From contig NZ_HE978643.1 in the NCBI RefSeq assembly GCF_000312125.1, forward strand, positions 297,452 to 335,274: DNA of 37,823 nucleotides, given 5' to 3'. Positions 15,793-23,989 of the stretch are shown here, piece by piece. How positions within the stretch are numbered: position 1 is the first letter of the stretch; every line of letters begins with the position of its first letter. Under the pieces are notes generated by a model. The model was not told the DNA's origin, searched no databases, and was given only the letters and a program-made list of their open reading frames with translations. A program made the translations under genes and the position numbers. The DNA comes from Timonella senegalensis JC301. GTDB lineage: Bacteria > Actinomycetota > Actinomycetes > Actinomycetales > Cellulomonadaceae.

Positions 15793-18700
15793 AGACGGAC
15801 CCCCCTTTGCTTGGCGACTTGCTGCGCCATCCCCACCCACGTCGCCATGACCTGGCGGTCCATGACGAGGTTTGAAATGATCTGCTGCGGGTTTGCCGCG
15901 ATAGCGGATGCCACGGCTGCGCCGAGGCGGTTGTAGTCGATTCCCGCATAGGCGGTAGGTGGGTTGATGTTCTTGCCTGCGTTCATTGCGCGGAGCAGAG
16001 CAGAGTTTGACGGCTTCTGTGCTTCACGGGCACGGACCACGAACTCGCCGTTGGAGAGCATCGTGGGGATGGAATCTGATGTTTGGGTTCCTGGACCAAA
16101 TACGAAACCGCCGAAGGCTTTCTTGGCAGGAGTGATCGAGACCATCTTGCCGGTCTTGGCGTCGTACTTGATGTCGAAGGGCTTCCCCCAAGCGTCAAGG
16201 AGTTTGTCCGTCTGCGTCGCCAGGGCCTTCTCGTTCGCGGCAATCTGCTTCTCAAGAGTCGCAACCGTCTTCTCACCTGCGGCGAGACCTCCAGCTATGA
16301 AGGTTCCGTCGTCTGTGGTGAAGTTCCGAGTCGCATGCTGTCCGGACTGCTGCGAATACTTGTCGATCGACGAGTAAGCCTGGTTGAGTTCAGCGACTTG
16401 GTCCCTCGACAGAGAGTTCGCGATCATCAGGCCGTCATCGACGCCATACCCTGCGATCTCCTGCAAGACCGTGGACGACAGTCCCCAGTCAGCGAGCTTC
16501 TTCAAAGCACTCGCGAAGGTGCGAAGCTTCTCAGAATATGCCCGAGCGTTGGTGACCATGTCCGCGCCGGTCACGCCGCGCTTCTGCGTGCGTAACCCGC
16601 CTACGAACTCCTCTTCAGTGATCGAATCACCAAGAGAGAACCCGCCAGCAAGACCCGACTTCACCGAATTGGAAACCGACGCCATCTCGGAGACGTGCTG
16701 TTGGGCCTTACCCAGCTTGCCTTCGAGCAGGGCGGCTTCCTTGTAGAGCTTCTCGAATTCCTTGCGTGCAGAAGCCGAAGCCTTAGCCATCGCTTCCTGT
16801 TGCTTCTTCGTGAGCCCAGGAAGCTTGGAAGCAGCCTTTACTTGATCTACTAGGTTGTACGCGCCCGAGAGTCCACCAGTGCCCTGATTCATCAGGGAGT
16901 TGGAGGTCTCGACCTGGCCTGTCTTCTCGTTGTACGTGAAGGATTTCTCCGCCACGCCAGATGTCAGGTCGGTGCGTGTGGCCTTGAGGTCCGCGATCTC
17001 TTTCTTTAGTTGATCGCGTTCCTTCTCATAGGCTTTTAGCTTTGCTTGAGCGCGCTTCAGATCAGCCTTCGCTGAATCCAGACGTGCTTTTGCGGCCTTC
17101 TTTGCGCTCTTGCCACTAGCGTTCTGGTACGCCTTCTCGGCGTCCTTGACCGTCTTTTCCCACGCCTTGACGGTTCGGCCCCAGGAACTGACCTTGCCTT
17201 TCGCGGTGTTGTACGACTTAGTTTTGTCATCGATACGACCACCCGAAGCAAGACCGGCCAGATGCCGTACTCGCGGGTCGTCGCGGTTGATCATGTCGAG
17301 GAATCCGTCGTACTTATCCGACGACTTGTCATTGATGACCCACTCGCGGTCGTTCACCCACGCCGTAGGCCTGCCCGACTTATCCATGCCAAGAATCTGG
17401 TCAGTGCCAAGACCTGTGCGCGGCAGGCGCCCACCACCAGCGAGGGCCGGCATGGAGACGCGGCCGCCGTCGGCCTTATACGCTGGGCCGTTCTTGGTCG
17501 TCCGGTACGTCACCTCGTTCGTGTACTGGTTCGTTGTAATGGTGACGGTTTTACCGTTAGGCAGGTTGACGATCTGGTTGTGAATGCCAGAGATTGCGGC
17601 GGACGCATCGCTGACCTCTGCCTTGATCTTTGCGGTCGTTTCCTTGGGGATCAGCCCCAACTGGTCAGCGAGTTTCTTCGCGGCCGAGGTAGACATGCCA
17701 GCGTTCTCAGCGGCTGCAATGTAGGCCTTACGGACCTTGGACATCTTCTTCTCAAGCTCTTCTTGAGAAGCACCCTGCTCCCGTGCGGAGTCGACCATCG
17801 CCAGACCAGACGACGCAATACTGTCGAGAGCGGCTTGATTCTCTCGACCTTTCGCAGTGGAAATGTCGAGGTTCTTACCGTTCTTTGCGATCGCGTCGCT
17901 AGCAGAGTCAATCGCTGCTTCGAAACCGCGGTTTGCGTCACGCAGACTGAGTACCCCGTTTGCGAGATCCAGAAGTTCCTGGTGTGCCCGGTCCGCGGCG
18001 TCAGCTTGCGCTTGAAGGTCGACCACCATCTGCTGGGTGGAAGACACCGCGCCGTCGGTAGCGACCATGACTTCGCCAGTTGCTCCGGCGAGTTGGCTCA
18101 TCATGAGCTTGTAAAGCGATGCGTTGTCTGTTGCACCACCGGTTTCGTTCGCTATCCCGATCAGGGAATCGCGGAGACCCGGCATTTGCTCGAGGAGTTT
18201 TATACCTGACGCTTCAGTGCCATCGAGTTCCATGTTGAGGGACTCGAACGCCTTGGCGACTTCCGGCAGGCTGGTGGCGGTGGCCGAAGCCATCGCTTCG
18301 TCGAATGCGCGGAAGTTATCTACCGCAACCTGTAGACCGTCACGCGAGCCGTCACCCAGAGTTGCGTGCCGCATGTTTCGCCAGAAGTCGGCAAAATGAT
18401 CGCCAGCATTCTTGGCACGGCTGAGTCCATCTATGAACCCGTCAAAGTCCATCTCGAAGCCGTCTTCGAAGACGCTGTCTTTGAAGATCGTGTCCGTCGC
18501 GTAGGCGCCCTCTCCGAGTTGTCGGATGCTCGTGTTGAGTTCGTTGACGCTCTGCGTCGGCGCTCCACCGTCATACGAGAGTGCAGCGATGACAGCCATG
18601 ATTGCCGGTGCCGCCAGAACGGAGGCGGTACCGATGCCCTTGATTGCGGAGGCAAGTTTCGGTGATTGGAGCGTGAGTTGCTTGAATGCGGTGTAACTGT

Positions 18701-20261
18701 CGGCAACAGAGCCAGCCAACTTCAGAGCTCCACCTGCAGCAAGCGCTGTGACAGATGCGATGCCGCCGAGCGCGGTGACCGTCGCTTTGACAGGCTCAGG
18801 AAGGTTTGCGAACCAACCGGCCAAGTCGGCCACGCCATCTGCAACCTCTGCGACTATTGGCAGAACGTACTGACCAACTTCGATTGCGCCGTCTTTGACG
18901 GCATTCCAGGCCATCGCGACTTTTGCTTCGGTGGTCTCGTATCGCTTGGCGGCTTCTTCTGCGAGCGCTGAGTTTTGCTCCCAGGCGGTTGCGCCGAGGT
19001 TGAGGGAGTCGGTGAGGAGGTTTCCGGAGTTTGCGAGTGCGAGCATGACTTGGGTTTCCTCGGTGCCCTTGATGCCCATTTTTTTCATGGTGTCGGTGAC
19101 GTTTCCGCCTGCCGTGTTGACGTTGTGGATGCCCTTGGCGATGAGGTCTAGGGCTTCCATTGGGGCGGTGCGGAACTTGGTGGCGAACTCGTCGGCGGAG
19201 AGTCCTGCGGTGCGTGCGAATGCTTCGAGTGACTTGCCGCCGGTGTCGACCGCGGAGCGCATTTTGAGGAGGACGCGGGAGGTGACGCCGCCACCGAGTT
19301 CGGCATTGATGCCCATAGATGCGAGTGTGTTGGCGACGGCGAGGACGTCTGCTTCGGTGGCGTTGAGGGTCTTTCCTGCGCCAGCGATGCGTTGTGCCAG
19401 TGCGAGAATGTCGGCCTCGGTGGATGCTCCGTCGTTTCCGAGGGCGACGAGGGTGGATCCGAATCGTTCGACGCCGGCAGTGCCGTCTCGGGCCATGGTT
19501 CCCATGACGTTGGAGATCTGTGCGATCTGGGTTGCGGCTTCATCGGAGGTGAGGTTGGTGGTTTCTCCGAGGTCGACCATGGTGCGGGTGAAGCCGAGGA
19601 TGTCTTTGGTTGCGACGCCCAGTGCACCTGCGGACTCTGCGACACCTGCGATTTCTTCGTGGGTTGAGGGGAGTACCTTAGTGAGTCCGCGCAGGCCTGT
19701 TTCGAGGGAGGCCATTTCTTTCTCGGTGCCGTTGACGGTTTTGGTTACGCCAGCCCACGCTGATTCCCAAGACATGGCGCCCTTGGTCATCAGGCCGAGG
19801 GTTGCGACACCTACGGTTCCGACTCTTGTAAGGGAAGACCCAACGGCGTCGATTTCTGTGCGGTTCTCCTTGAAGAAGGCTGCGCCCTTTTTCCACGCGG
19901 ACTGTTGCTTGAGTGCCGATTCTGCTTGTGCCAGGTTTGCGCGGGTTAGCCCTTCTTGGGCTGCCTTGAGTTCTTGCGAAGCTTTCCAGTGACCGCGCTT
20001 TGCTTCCATTACTTCTTGTTCGGCCTTGGCGAGCTGCGTGGCAGAGGCCTTGCCGGAGTTTTGTGCCTTCTGGAGGGCTTGCTCTGCTGCGGCAACCTGG
20101 GATGCGGCGGTCTTCTGCTTGGCGGCCGCGACCGCCACGTTCTTTGCGGCGAGTTCTGAGTTTGCGGCGAGCTTCTCAGTGACCTTCGCGGCGGCGTCGA
20201 GTTCCTTTTTGTATTGGGATACTTCAGCCTCTAGCTTGAGTTTGATAGACCGGTCAGCCAT
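15789..20261 (-). CDS. Tail tape measure protein
   Basis: 1490 residues, by far the longest helical protein here. An N-terminal coiled-coil rich in Ala/Gln/Lys (about 1-120) is followed by a TP901-type tape measure core (about 150-420), hydrophobic segments (about 490-590) and more coiled coil (about 1090-1230). It sets tail length and is ejected with the DNA. Start ATG 20261 has GGAGG six bases upstream. The base composition changes near 18900, in line with a mosaic junction inside the gene. Confidence 0.95.
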   Translation of the reverse strand: MADRSIKLKLEAEVSQYKKELDAAAKVTEKLAANSELAAKNVAVAAAKQKTAASQVAAAEQALQKAQNSGKASATQLAKAEQEVMEAKRGHWKASQELKAAQEGLTRANLAQAESALKQQSAWKKGAAFFKENRTEIDAVGSSLTRVGTVGVATLGLMTKGAMSWESAWAGVTKTVNGTEKEMASLETGLRGLTKVLPSTHEEIAGVAESAGALGVATKDILGFTRTMVDLGETTNLTSDEAATQIAQISNVMGTMARDGTAGVERFGSTLVALGNDGASTEADILALAQRIAGAGKTLNATEADVLAVANTLASMGINAELGGGVTSRVLLKMRSAVDTGGKSLEAFARTAGLSADEFATKFRTAPMEALDLIAKGIHNVNTAGGNVTDTMKKMGIKGTEETQVMLALANSGNLLTDSLNLGATAWEQNSALAEEAAKRYETTEAKVAMAWNAVKDGAIEVGQYVLPIVAEVADGVADLAGWFANLPEPVKATVTALGGIASVTALAAGGALKLAGSVADSYTAFKQLTLQSPKLASAIKGIGTASVLAAPAIMAVIAALSYDGGAPTQSVNELNTSIRQLGEGAYATDTIFKDSVFEDGFEMDFDGFIDGLSRAKNAGDHFADFWRNMRHATLGDGSRDGLQVAVDNFRAFDEAMASATATSLPEVAKAFESLNMELDGTEASGIKLLEQMPGLRDSLIGIANETGGATDNASLYKLMMSQLAGATGEVMVATDGAVSSTQQMVVDLQAQADAADRAHQELLDLANGVLSLRDANRGFEAAIDSASDAIAKNGKNLDISTAKGRENQAALDSIASSGLAMVDSAREQGASQEELEKKMSKVRKAYIAAAENAGMSTSAAKKLADQLGLIPKETTAKIKAEVSDASAAISGIHNQIVNLPNGKTVTITTNQYTNEVTYRTTKNGPAYKADGGRVSMPALAGGGRLPRTGLGTDQILGMDKSGRPTAWVNDREWVINDKSSDKYDGFLDMINRDDPRVRHLAGLASGGRIDDKTKSYNTAKGKVSSWGRTVKAWEKTVKDAEKAYQNASGKSAKKAAKARLDSAKADLKRAQAKLKAYEKERDQLKKEIADLKATRTDLTSGVAEKSFTYNEKTGQVETSNSLMNQGTGGLSGAYNLVDQVKAASKLPGLTKKQQEAMAKASASARKEFEKLYKEAALLEGKLGKAQQHVSEMASVSNSVKSGLAGGFSLGDSITEEEFVGGLRTQKRGVTGADMVTNARAYSEKLRTFASALKKLADWGLSSTVLQEIAGYGVDDGLMIANSLSRDQVAELNQAYSSIDKYSQQSGQHATRNFTTDDGTFIAGGLAAGEKTVATLEKQIAANEKALATQTDKLLDAWGKPFDIKYDAKTGKMVSITPAKKAFGGFVFGPGTQTSDSIPTMLSNGEFVVRAREAQKPSNSALLRAMNAGKNINPPTAYAGIDYNRLGAAVASAIAANPQQIISNLVMDRQVMATWVGMAQQVAKQRGVRL

Positions 20262-20289
20262 TGAACACCTCCGAATGGCATGGAAGAAT
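20261..20289 (+). promoter_or_regulatory. Candidate promoter of the plus-strand membrane gene
   Basis: TTGAAC (20261-20266), 17 bases, AAGAAT (20284-20289) preceded by TG as in an extended -10. Transcription would begin almost at the ATG 20296, giving a leaderless message. The same TGGAAGAATC block occurs before the plus-strand gene at 35693. Confidence 0.4.
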
Positions 20290-20295
20290 CAGGGC

Positions 20296-20607
20296 ATGAC
20301 TGAAACAGCCCCTGAAATGGAAGAAGCCCCAGTTGAGGGGCATGAAAAGGCCAAACCTGGTACGACGTTGTTCTCGTTTGCCGGGTTCGCTTTTTGGGGA
20401 ATCATCATCGGTGTCGTGGTTGGGACGATCATTTATGGGAGCGATCGGCCGGAAGGGACTCCGATCGCTGCGCTATCAGTAGTGGCGCCGATGATCGTTG
20501 CGATCATTCAGCGCACCACCAGCGACAAGGAAGTCACTTGGTATAAGCGGGAGGCCCGCATTGCTGGTCTGATCGCCGGTTTCGTTGCGACGTTTATTTA
20601 CGTCTAG
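20296..20607 (+). CDS. Opposite-strand two- to three-helix membrane protein (moron)
   Basis: 103 residues, facing against all the structural genes around it. A charged N-terminus (about 1-27) is followed by hydrophobic segments at about 33-50, 58-75 and 90-103. Its last bases overlap the end of the tail-assembly gene (20604). No ribosome binding site at a normal distance is visible; an earlier ATG at 20275 would add seven residues. Genes like this inside late operons are often expressed in the lysogen and may alter the host envelope or exclude other phages. Function unknown. Confidence 0.72.
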   Translation: MTETAPEMEEAPVEGHEKAKPGTTLFSFAGFAFWGIIIGVVVGTIIYGSDRPEGTPIAALSVVAPMIVAIIQRTTSDKEVTWYKREARIAGLIAGFVATFIYV

Positions 20608-21103
20608 TCGGCGAGGTCCGCGTATTCGGGGTTTTCTCGGATGTCGAAGACCTGCCATTGAGCGCCGGGCTCTGGGTCTTTGATCTTGGCTTGGGCGCGG
20701 GCGATTGCCGCGTCTGCTTGGTTGACGACTTGTTTTGCGACAAGCCATCCTTCCGATTGCGGGTCCCAGACCTTTTCGATGGGGATTCCCATGTAGTAGC
20801 CGGCTTCATAGGCGCCAAGGCCCATCGCTAGAGCACGGTCACGCGTGGACCAGCTTTCGAGGAAAGCTGTGGGCCGCACACCCCAATCGCGGGCGGCCTT
20901 CAGAGCGTCGACTAGCCACGGGCGCTCTGCGAGGTGAGGGACAAAAAAGCCCCTGCGACCTCCGGCTCTTTCTCCTTTGCTTCGTCGATTGCGGTGACGA
21001 GGCGGCCAAACTGCAGTTCGCCAATCTTGGCGCGGAGCGCTTTTACTTGCTCAACCGATGGGCTCTTCGTGGCGATAACTTCGCTGTCCTTCTCGATCCG
21101 CAC
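20604..21103 (-). CDS. Tail assembly chaperone, frameshifted long form (GT-like)
   Basis: The product of a -1 frameshift, about 166 residues. It starts at GTG 21103, slips at T TTT TTG (20948-20942) and continues in the frame that ends at 20604. The -1 frame is open from the slip site through 21 codons before the first apparent start (GTG 20879), and the joined protein reads well across the junction. Siphovirus tail genes between major tail protein and tape measure usually make such a pair (lambda G and GT), which load the tape measure for tube polymerisation. Confidence 0.78.
20901..20948 (-). promoter_or_regulatory. Programmed -1 frameshift site
   Basis: The heptamer T TTT TTG has the X XXY YYZ form in the correct phase of the upstream frame. 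Twelve bases beyond it CAGAGCG (20929-20923) can pair with CGCTCTG (20907-20901), a 7-bp hairpin with a 15-base loop that could stimulate slipping. Confidence 0.75.
20912..21103 (-). CDS. Tail assembly chaperone, unshifted short form
   Basis: 63 residues if no frameshift occurs; a helical, charged protein ending ten residues after the slip site. It starts at GTG 21103, two codons beyond the TGA of the 176-residue gene upstream and in the same reading frame as that gene. GAGGG lies just before the start. Either it is translated by re-initiation, or the upstream TGA is sometimes read through. Confidence 0.65.
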   Translation of the reverse strand: MRIEKDSEVIATKSPSVEQVKALRAKIGELQFGRLVTAIDEAKEKEPEVAGAFLSLTSQSARG

Positions 21104-21109
21104 GAACCC

Positions 21110-21640
21110 TCAGTGTACCTTTTCCGCTTCACGATCAGCGACGATCTGGCGGGCGGCCTTGCTGTACGCCTTGTACGGCTCGGCGCGGTACTGCTCCGTT
21201 AAGTGTGCGGTTTGCTTCTCCGTCCACGCTTCCATCGCGATGACGTAGGCGGTTGCCTGCTTCTCCGTGGGGTGGCTGGGCAGTTGTGGTTGAGGGTCAG
21301 TGAAAGGCTGAAAGGGATTCTCGGGTGCAGGGTGTGCGGCTTCTATCGCGATCTCTGCGTCAGGTTCGAGTGCTCGAACGAACCACACGGTTCGGGACTC
21401 TTCGAGCTCCGTGAGAAGCACCGCGCCTTCCTCGATGAGGACTGCGAGCGGGTCTTCCTCGTTGGCGGACCGCTCACCATCTGCTTTTTCAAGCTGCGCT
21501 GCGCGCTCGTACCGTCGGCGCCAGTCTTCGTACTTACCGAGCACTTCACCGTTTTGGAAGATCTCGACGGACTCCTCGGTGACGGATGCGCCATCAATAA
21601 ACGCGTCAAAGTCGAAGTCGAGGGTGAGGGGATCAGACAT
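21110..21640 (-). CDS. Tail assembly protein upstream of the frameshift gene
   Basis: 176 residues, acidic, with an N-terminal beta-rich part and a helical C-terminal half. It lies between the 94-residue gene and the frameshifting chaperone, the slot where actinobacteriophages encode the first tail assembly chaperone. It begins at ATG 21640 with GGAG upstream. It ends in a TGA in the same frame as the next gene, separated by just two codons. I infer a chaperone or tail assembly role from position. Confidence 0.72.
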   Translation of the reverse strand: MSDPLTLDFDFDAFIDGASVTEESVEIFQNGEVLGKYEDWRRRYERAAQLEKADGERSANEEDPLAVLIEEGAVLLTELEESRTVWFVRALEPDAEIAIEAAHPAPENPFQPFTDPQPQLPSHPTEKQATAYVIAMEAWTEKQTAHLTEQYRAEPYKAYSKAARQIVADREAEKVH

Positions 21641-21649
21641 GGGGTTCTC

Positions 21650-21934
21650 CTAGAGGACAGGGATGCGGTGTGTGGACTTGCGGTATCCGGCGGCTTTGAC
21701 GCCGGGGAGGTTCTGGGAGCGTGCGCCGGTGTTGTCTCGTTCAAAGACGACGACCTCGAGGGCATCCAAGGCTCCGGGGATTTCTTCACCGGTTTCTGGA
21801 TCGATCTTTGGCGCAGGGATTCCGTTGGGAATGAAAGCGAAGGACTTCACGTCGGATGGTTGAAGGCCTAGCGCGTGCAGTGCACTGATAAGGCTGGGTC
21901 GGGATATCCGGGAAGGCAGGGCGGGCACAGTCAT
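21650..21934 (-). CDS. Hypothetical tail-module protein
   Basis: 94 residues from ATG 21934, with GGAGG just upstream. It contains a Pro/Gly-rich middle (PNGIPAPKIDPETGEE) and a likely beta strand, VVVFERDN. It lies directly after the major tail gene and its hairpin. No family is recognised. Confidence 0.68.
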   Translation of the reverse strand: MTVPALPSRISRPSLISALHALGLQPSDVKSFAFIPNGIPAPKIDPETGEEIPGALDALEVVVFERDNTGARSQNLPGVKAAGYRKSTHRIPVL

Positions 21935-21980
21935 CGGTCCTCCAAGCGTGCAGAGGGGTTCAAAGATTGGGGGAGTGGTA

Positions 21981-22017
21981 CCTTGCCTGCGCGGAACCCC
22001 TTCACGCGCAGGCAAGG
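21981..22017 (-). terminator. 13-bp hairpin after the major tail gene
   Basis: CCTTGCCTGCGCG (21981-21993) pairs perfectly with 22005-22017. It lacks a U run, so it may partly lower downstream expression or protect the abundant major tail message from 3' decay. Confidence 0.55.
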
Positions 22018-22044
22018 CGGCTTGCTGCGGCTACCAGCCCTCGA

Positions 22045-22569
22045 TCACGGGGTAGCGGAGACGATGGTCTTGAAGCCCTCGGTGAAGCGACGAATAGCAC
22101 CAGGGACGCGGTGCTTCAGCTTGCCTTCGAGCGCGGCAGACGATGGGACGTCGAGCTCGTACTCGCAGTACCAGTACTCATCGCCGACGGTGAGATCCTC
22201 GGTGGACTTCTTGCCCGAGTGGCGGATGAGGATCGGGAGCACGGTGCCCTTCGCATCACCCACGATCGCCCAGAACTTTTCCTCAGTAGAAGCCGTGTCA
22301 GGCAGGCCGGTTGCAGCGAGGAAGCTGCGGTAGGCAGTAAAGCCGCCATCCGCGTTGCCGTTGCCCAGCTCCTTGGCGTTTCCGGAGACATCGAGGGACT
22401 TCTCGTCTAGGACGTCGGATGCTGCTGGTCCGAGGTCAAAGTCGGACGACAGTACGGCGCCCGAGAAGTCTTCGCCCGCGAGTGCCTCTGTGATTGTGAT
22501 CTTGTCCATGTCCGCGGGGATTTCCGGGAGGACAACGAACTTTTTCTTGCCGTCAGCGAGTACGCGCAT
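22045..22569 (-). CDS. Major tail protein
   Basis: 174 residues, beta-rich, with the composition and place of a siphovirus tail tube subunit: after the tail terminator region and before the tail assembly chaperones and tape measure. The ATG at 22569 has GGAGG upstream. A strong hairpin follows the gene, as is common for highly expressed tail genes. Confidence 0.83.
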   Translation of the reverse strand: MRVLADGKKKFVVLPEIPADMDKITITEALAGEDFSGAVLSSDFDLGPAASDVLDEKSLDVSGNAKELGNGNADGGFTAYRSFLAATGLPDTASTEEKFWAIVGDAKGTVLPILIRHSGKKSTEDLTVGDEYWYCEYELDVPSSAALEGKLKHRVPGAIRRFTEGFKTIVSATP

Positions 22570-22771
22570 TGCGCACCTCCTTCTTCCCCTCGTTTGGGGA
22601 GTTGGTTTCAGTTGGTGGGGCCGTGCCCTCGGCCGGGTCGGTCACGTCTTCCGTGGTGTCTGGTTCGGGGGTGACGTCCTTGGTCCAGACGTTGGGGAAG
22701 GCGTTTGCGAAGCCTGCGGACTGGTGCCGCACTTCGCCGGTGCGCAGGTTGCGCAGTGGGATTTGTGCCAT
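22553..22771 (-). CDS. Small hypothetical protein before the major tail gene
   Basis: 72 residues. The N-terminus (MAQIPLRNLRTGEVR) looks structured; the C-terminal half is a Thr/Pro/Glu-rich disordered tail ending basic. ATG 22771 has GGAGG upstream. It overlaps the start of the major tail gene by 17 bases. Possibly a tail tube accessory; function unknown. Confidence 0.66.
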   Translation of the reverse strand: MAQIPLRNLRTGEVRHQSAGFANAFPNVWTKDVTPEPDTTEDVTDPAEGTAPPTETNSPNEGKKEVRNARTR

Positions 22772-22794
22772 GGGGTGCCTCCAAGGGGCATAAG

Positions 22795-22816
22795 AAAACC
22801 CGCCACTGTGGGCGGG
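22795..22816 (-). terminator. Terminator after the tail terminator gene
   Basis: On the minus strand CCCGCC pairs with GGCGGG across a short loop and is followed by TTTTCTT. It lies immediately after the TAG at 22817. A very similar hairpin with the same flanks lies at 37161-37182. Confidence 0.7.
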
Positions 22817-23218
22817 CTATGGATGTTCGGGGCTGGCGTTGAGGTGGAAGCCGGACACTGCGTAGGCCGGATGTCGGTTTGGGGCGGGGAGGGTTACTTG
22901 CCGGTCGACTTCGACGTCTTGGGACCATTCGAGGTTTAGCTCGAAGGTGCGGTCTTGGGCTGTGAGTACTTTCTTGTCGAGGTGTGTGAGGACTCGTGAC
23001 GTGAAGGTGAGCGCAAGGTCCGGGTTTTCGGCCACGGTCGTGACTTTGAGGATCGTGTCGATTGCCGTGGTGGGAGCGAGGGAGTCCTCGCGCTTGCCCC
23101 ATGCTGGTCCCCAGAGGAGGACGTAGGGGAAGGTCGGCTTGTCTGGCACGTCCACCCAGTAGGCGGTGATACCTGCGGCGAGTAGGTGCGCTTTCAGTGC
23201 GGTGATGATGGTTCTCAT
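22817..23218 (-). CDS. Tail terminator / head-tail completion protein
   Basis: 133 residues, with an N-terminal helix followed by beta strands (YWVDVPDKPTFPYVLLWGP), similar in size and place to the tail terminator proteins that cap the tail tube at the head end. Its start overlaps the stop of the HK97 gp10-like gene. The assignment follows gene order and general character. Confidence 0.7.
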   Translation of the reverse strand: MRTIITALKAHLLAAGITAYWVDVPDKPTFPYVLLWGPAWGKREDSLAPTTAIDTILKVTTVAENPDLALTFTSRVLTHLDKKVLTAQDRTFELNLEWSQDVEVDRQVTLPAPNRHPAYAVSGFHLNASPEHP

Positions 23219-23580
23219 TCGAAGGACTTCACCACCAGTTCGAGTAGGTACTTTTCGACATAGGGCGCCTCGCGGTTGAGTGCTTCGAGGGGGTCTTCGA
23301 CGGTGCCGCCACCGCGGCTGGTGCCGAAGTAGGCCACGTTGGCGATTGCGCCACCGGATCCGGACGCCTTCTCTGGGCCGATCTCCACGGACAGTCCGGC
23401 TTGGTCGAAAGTTATGGAGTTTGTGGCGCCTTTGAAGTGTCGGGATGCCCGCATTTGCTTCTGTAGGTCGCGCTTGACGTTCATCGCCCCTTTGAACATC
23501 ACTTTTTCGGCGTCTGGGGTGATGTCTTTGGCCGCGGCCCGCACGGTGGTCGCGAATGCGCGGATCTCGTGGGCGCTCAT
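23215..23580 (-). CDS. HK97 gp10-like head-tail joining protein
   Basis: 121 residues from ATG 23580. A helical N-terminus with basic residues (MNVKRDLQKQMRASRHFKGA) leads to a region with SVEIGPEK and AYFGTSRGGG, which resembles the HK97-gp10/minor-tail-Z-like family of tail completion proteins. The frame is open to 24069, but the upstream part is antisense-like and overlaps the previous gene. It overlaps the connector gene by four bases. Confidence 0.78.
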   Translation of the reverse strand: MSAHEIRAFATTVRAAAKDITPDAEKVMFKGAMNVKRDLQKQMRASRHFKGATNSITFDQAGLSVEIGPEKASGSGGAIANVAYFGTSRGGGTVEDPLEALNREAPYVEKYLLELVVKSFE

Positions 23581-23984
23581 GTCACGACCTCGTCCACTAG
23601 GAATCGCTGGGCGGTTTGGATGGACTTCTCGTGGAGTCCTGCGATCCGGTAGACCGCTCCAACTGCGTGTGCGGCGTGGGTGCTTGAGGTGATGGTGACG
23701 ATGTCTCCGGCTTGGAATGGTCCGGCGTCCCAGGGAGCGTGTACGTTGTAGCGTTGCGTCACATAGGTGTGTCCGCCGGCTTCTGGGGCTTGCTCGTAGG
23801 GCTGCCAGCTTTGCACTTTCACGGGACCTTCGTAGATCGTCGTGCGTGGGAACGTTGCCCCACCCAAGCCGTCTTCGACTGCCTCGCGCGAGACCCTTTC
23901 GATCTTCGCGGTGTCGCGGAAGAGGGACTCTGCCATCTTCCGCATTTCGTCGAGCTCGTGAACTGCGAATCCTCCGAAGTTCAT
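23577..23984 (-). CDS. Head-tail connector (head closure-like) protein
   Basis: 135 residues if started at ATG 23984; GTG 23993 or ATG 23996 are alternatives that overlap the upstream stop. It has a helical N-terminus (LDEMRKMAESLFRDTAKIERVS) and a beta-barrel-like remainder, in the usual order adaptor, head closure, gp10-like, tail terminator. A head closure (stopper) role is inferred from order. Confidence 0.72.
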   Translation of the reverse strand: MNFGGFAVHELDEMRKMAESLFRDTAKIERVSREAVEDGLGGATFPRTTIYEGPVKVQSWQPYEQAPEAGGHTYVTQRYNVHAPWDAGPFQAGDIVTITSSTHAAHAVGAVYRIAGLHEKSIQTAQRFLVDEVVT

Positions 23985-23989
23985 GGCAC

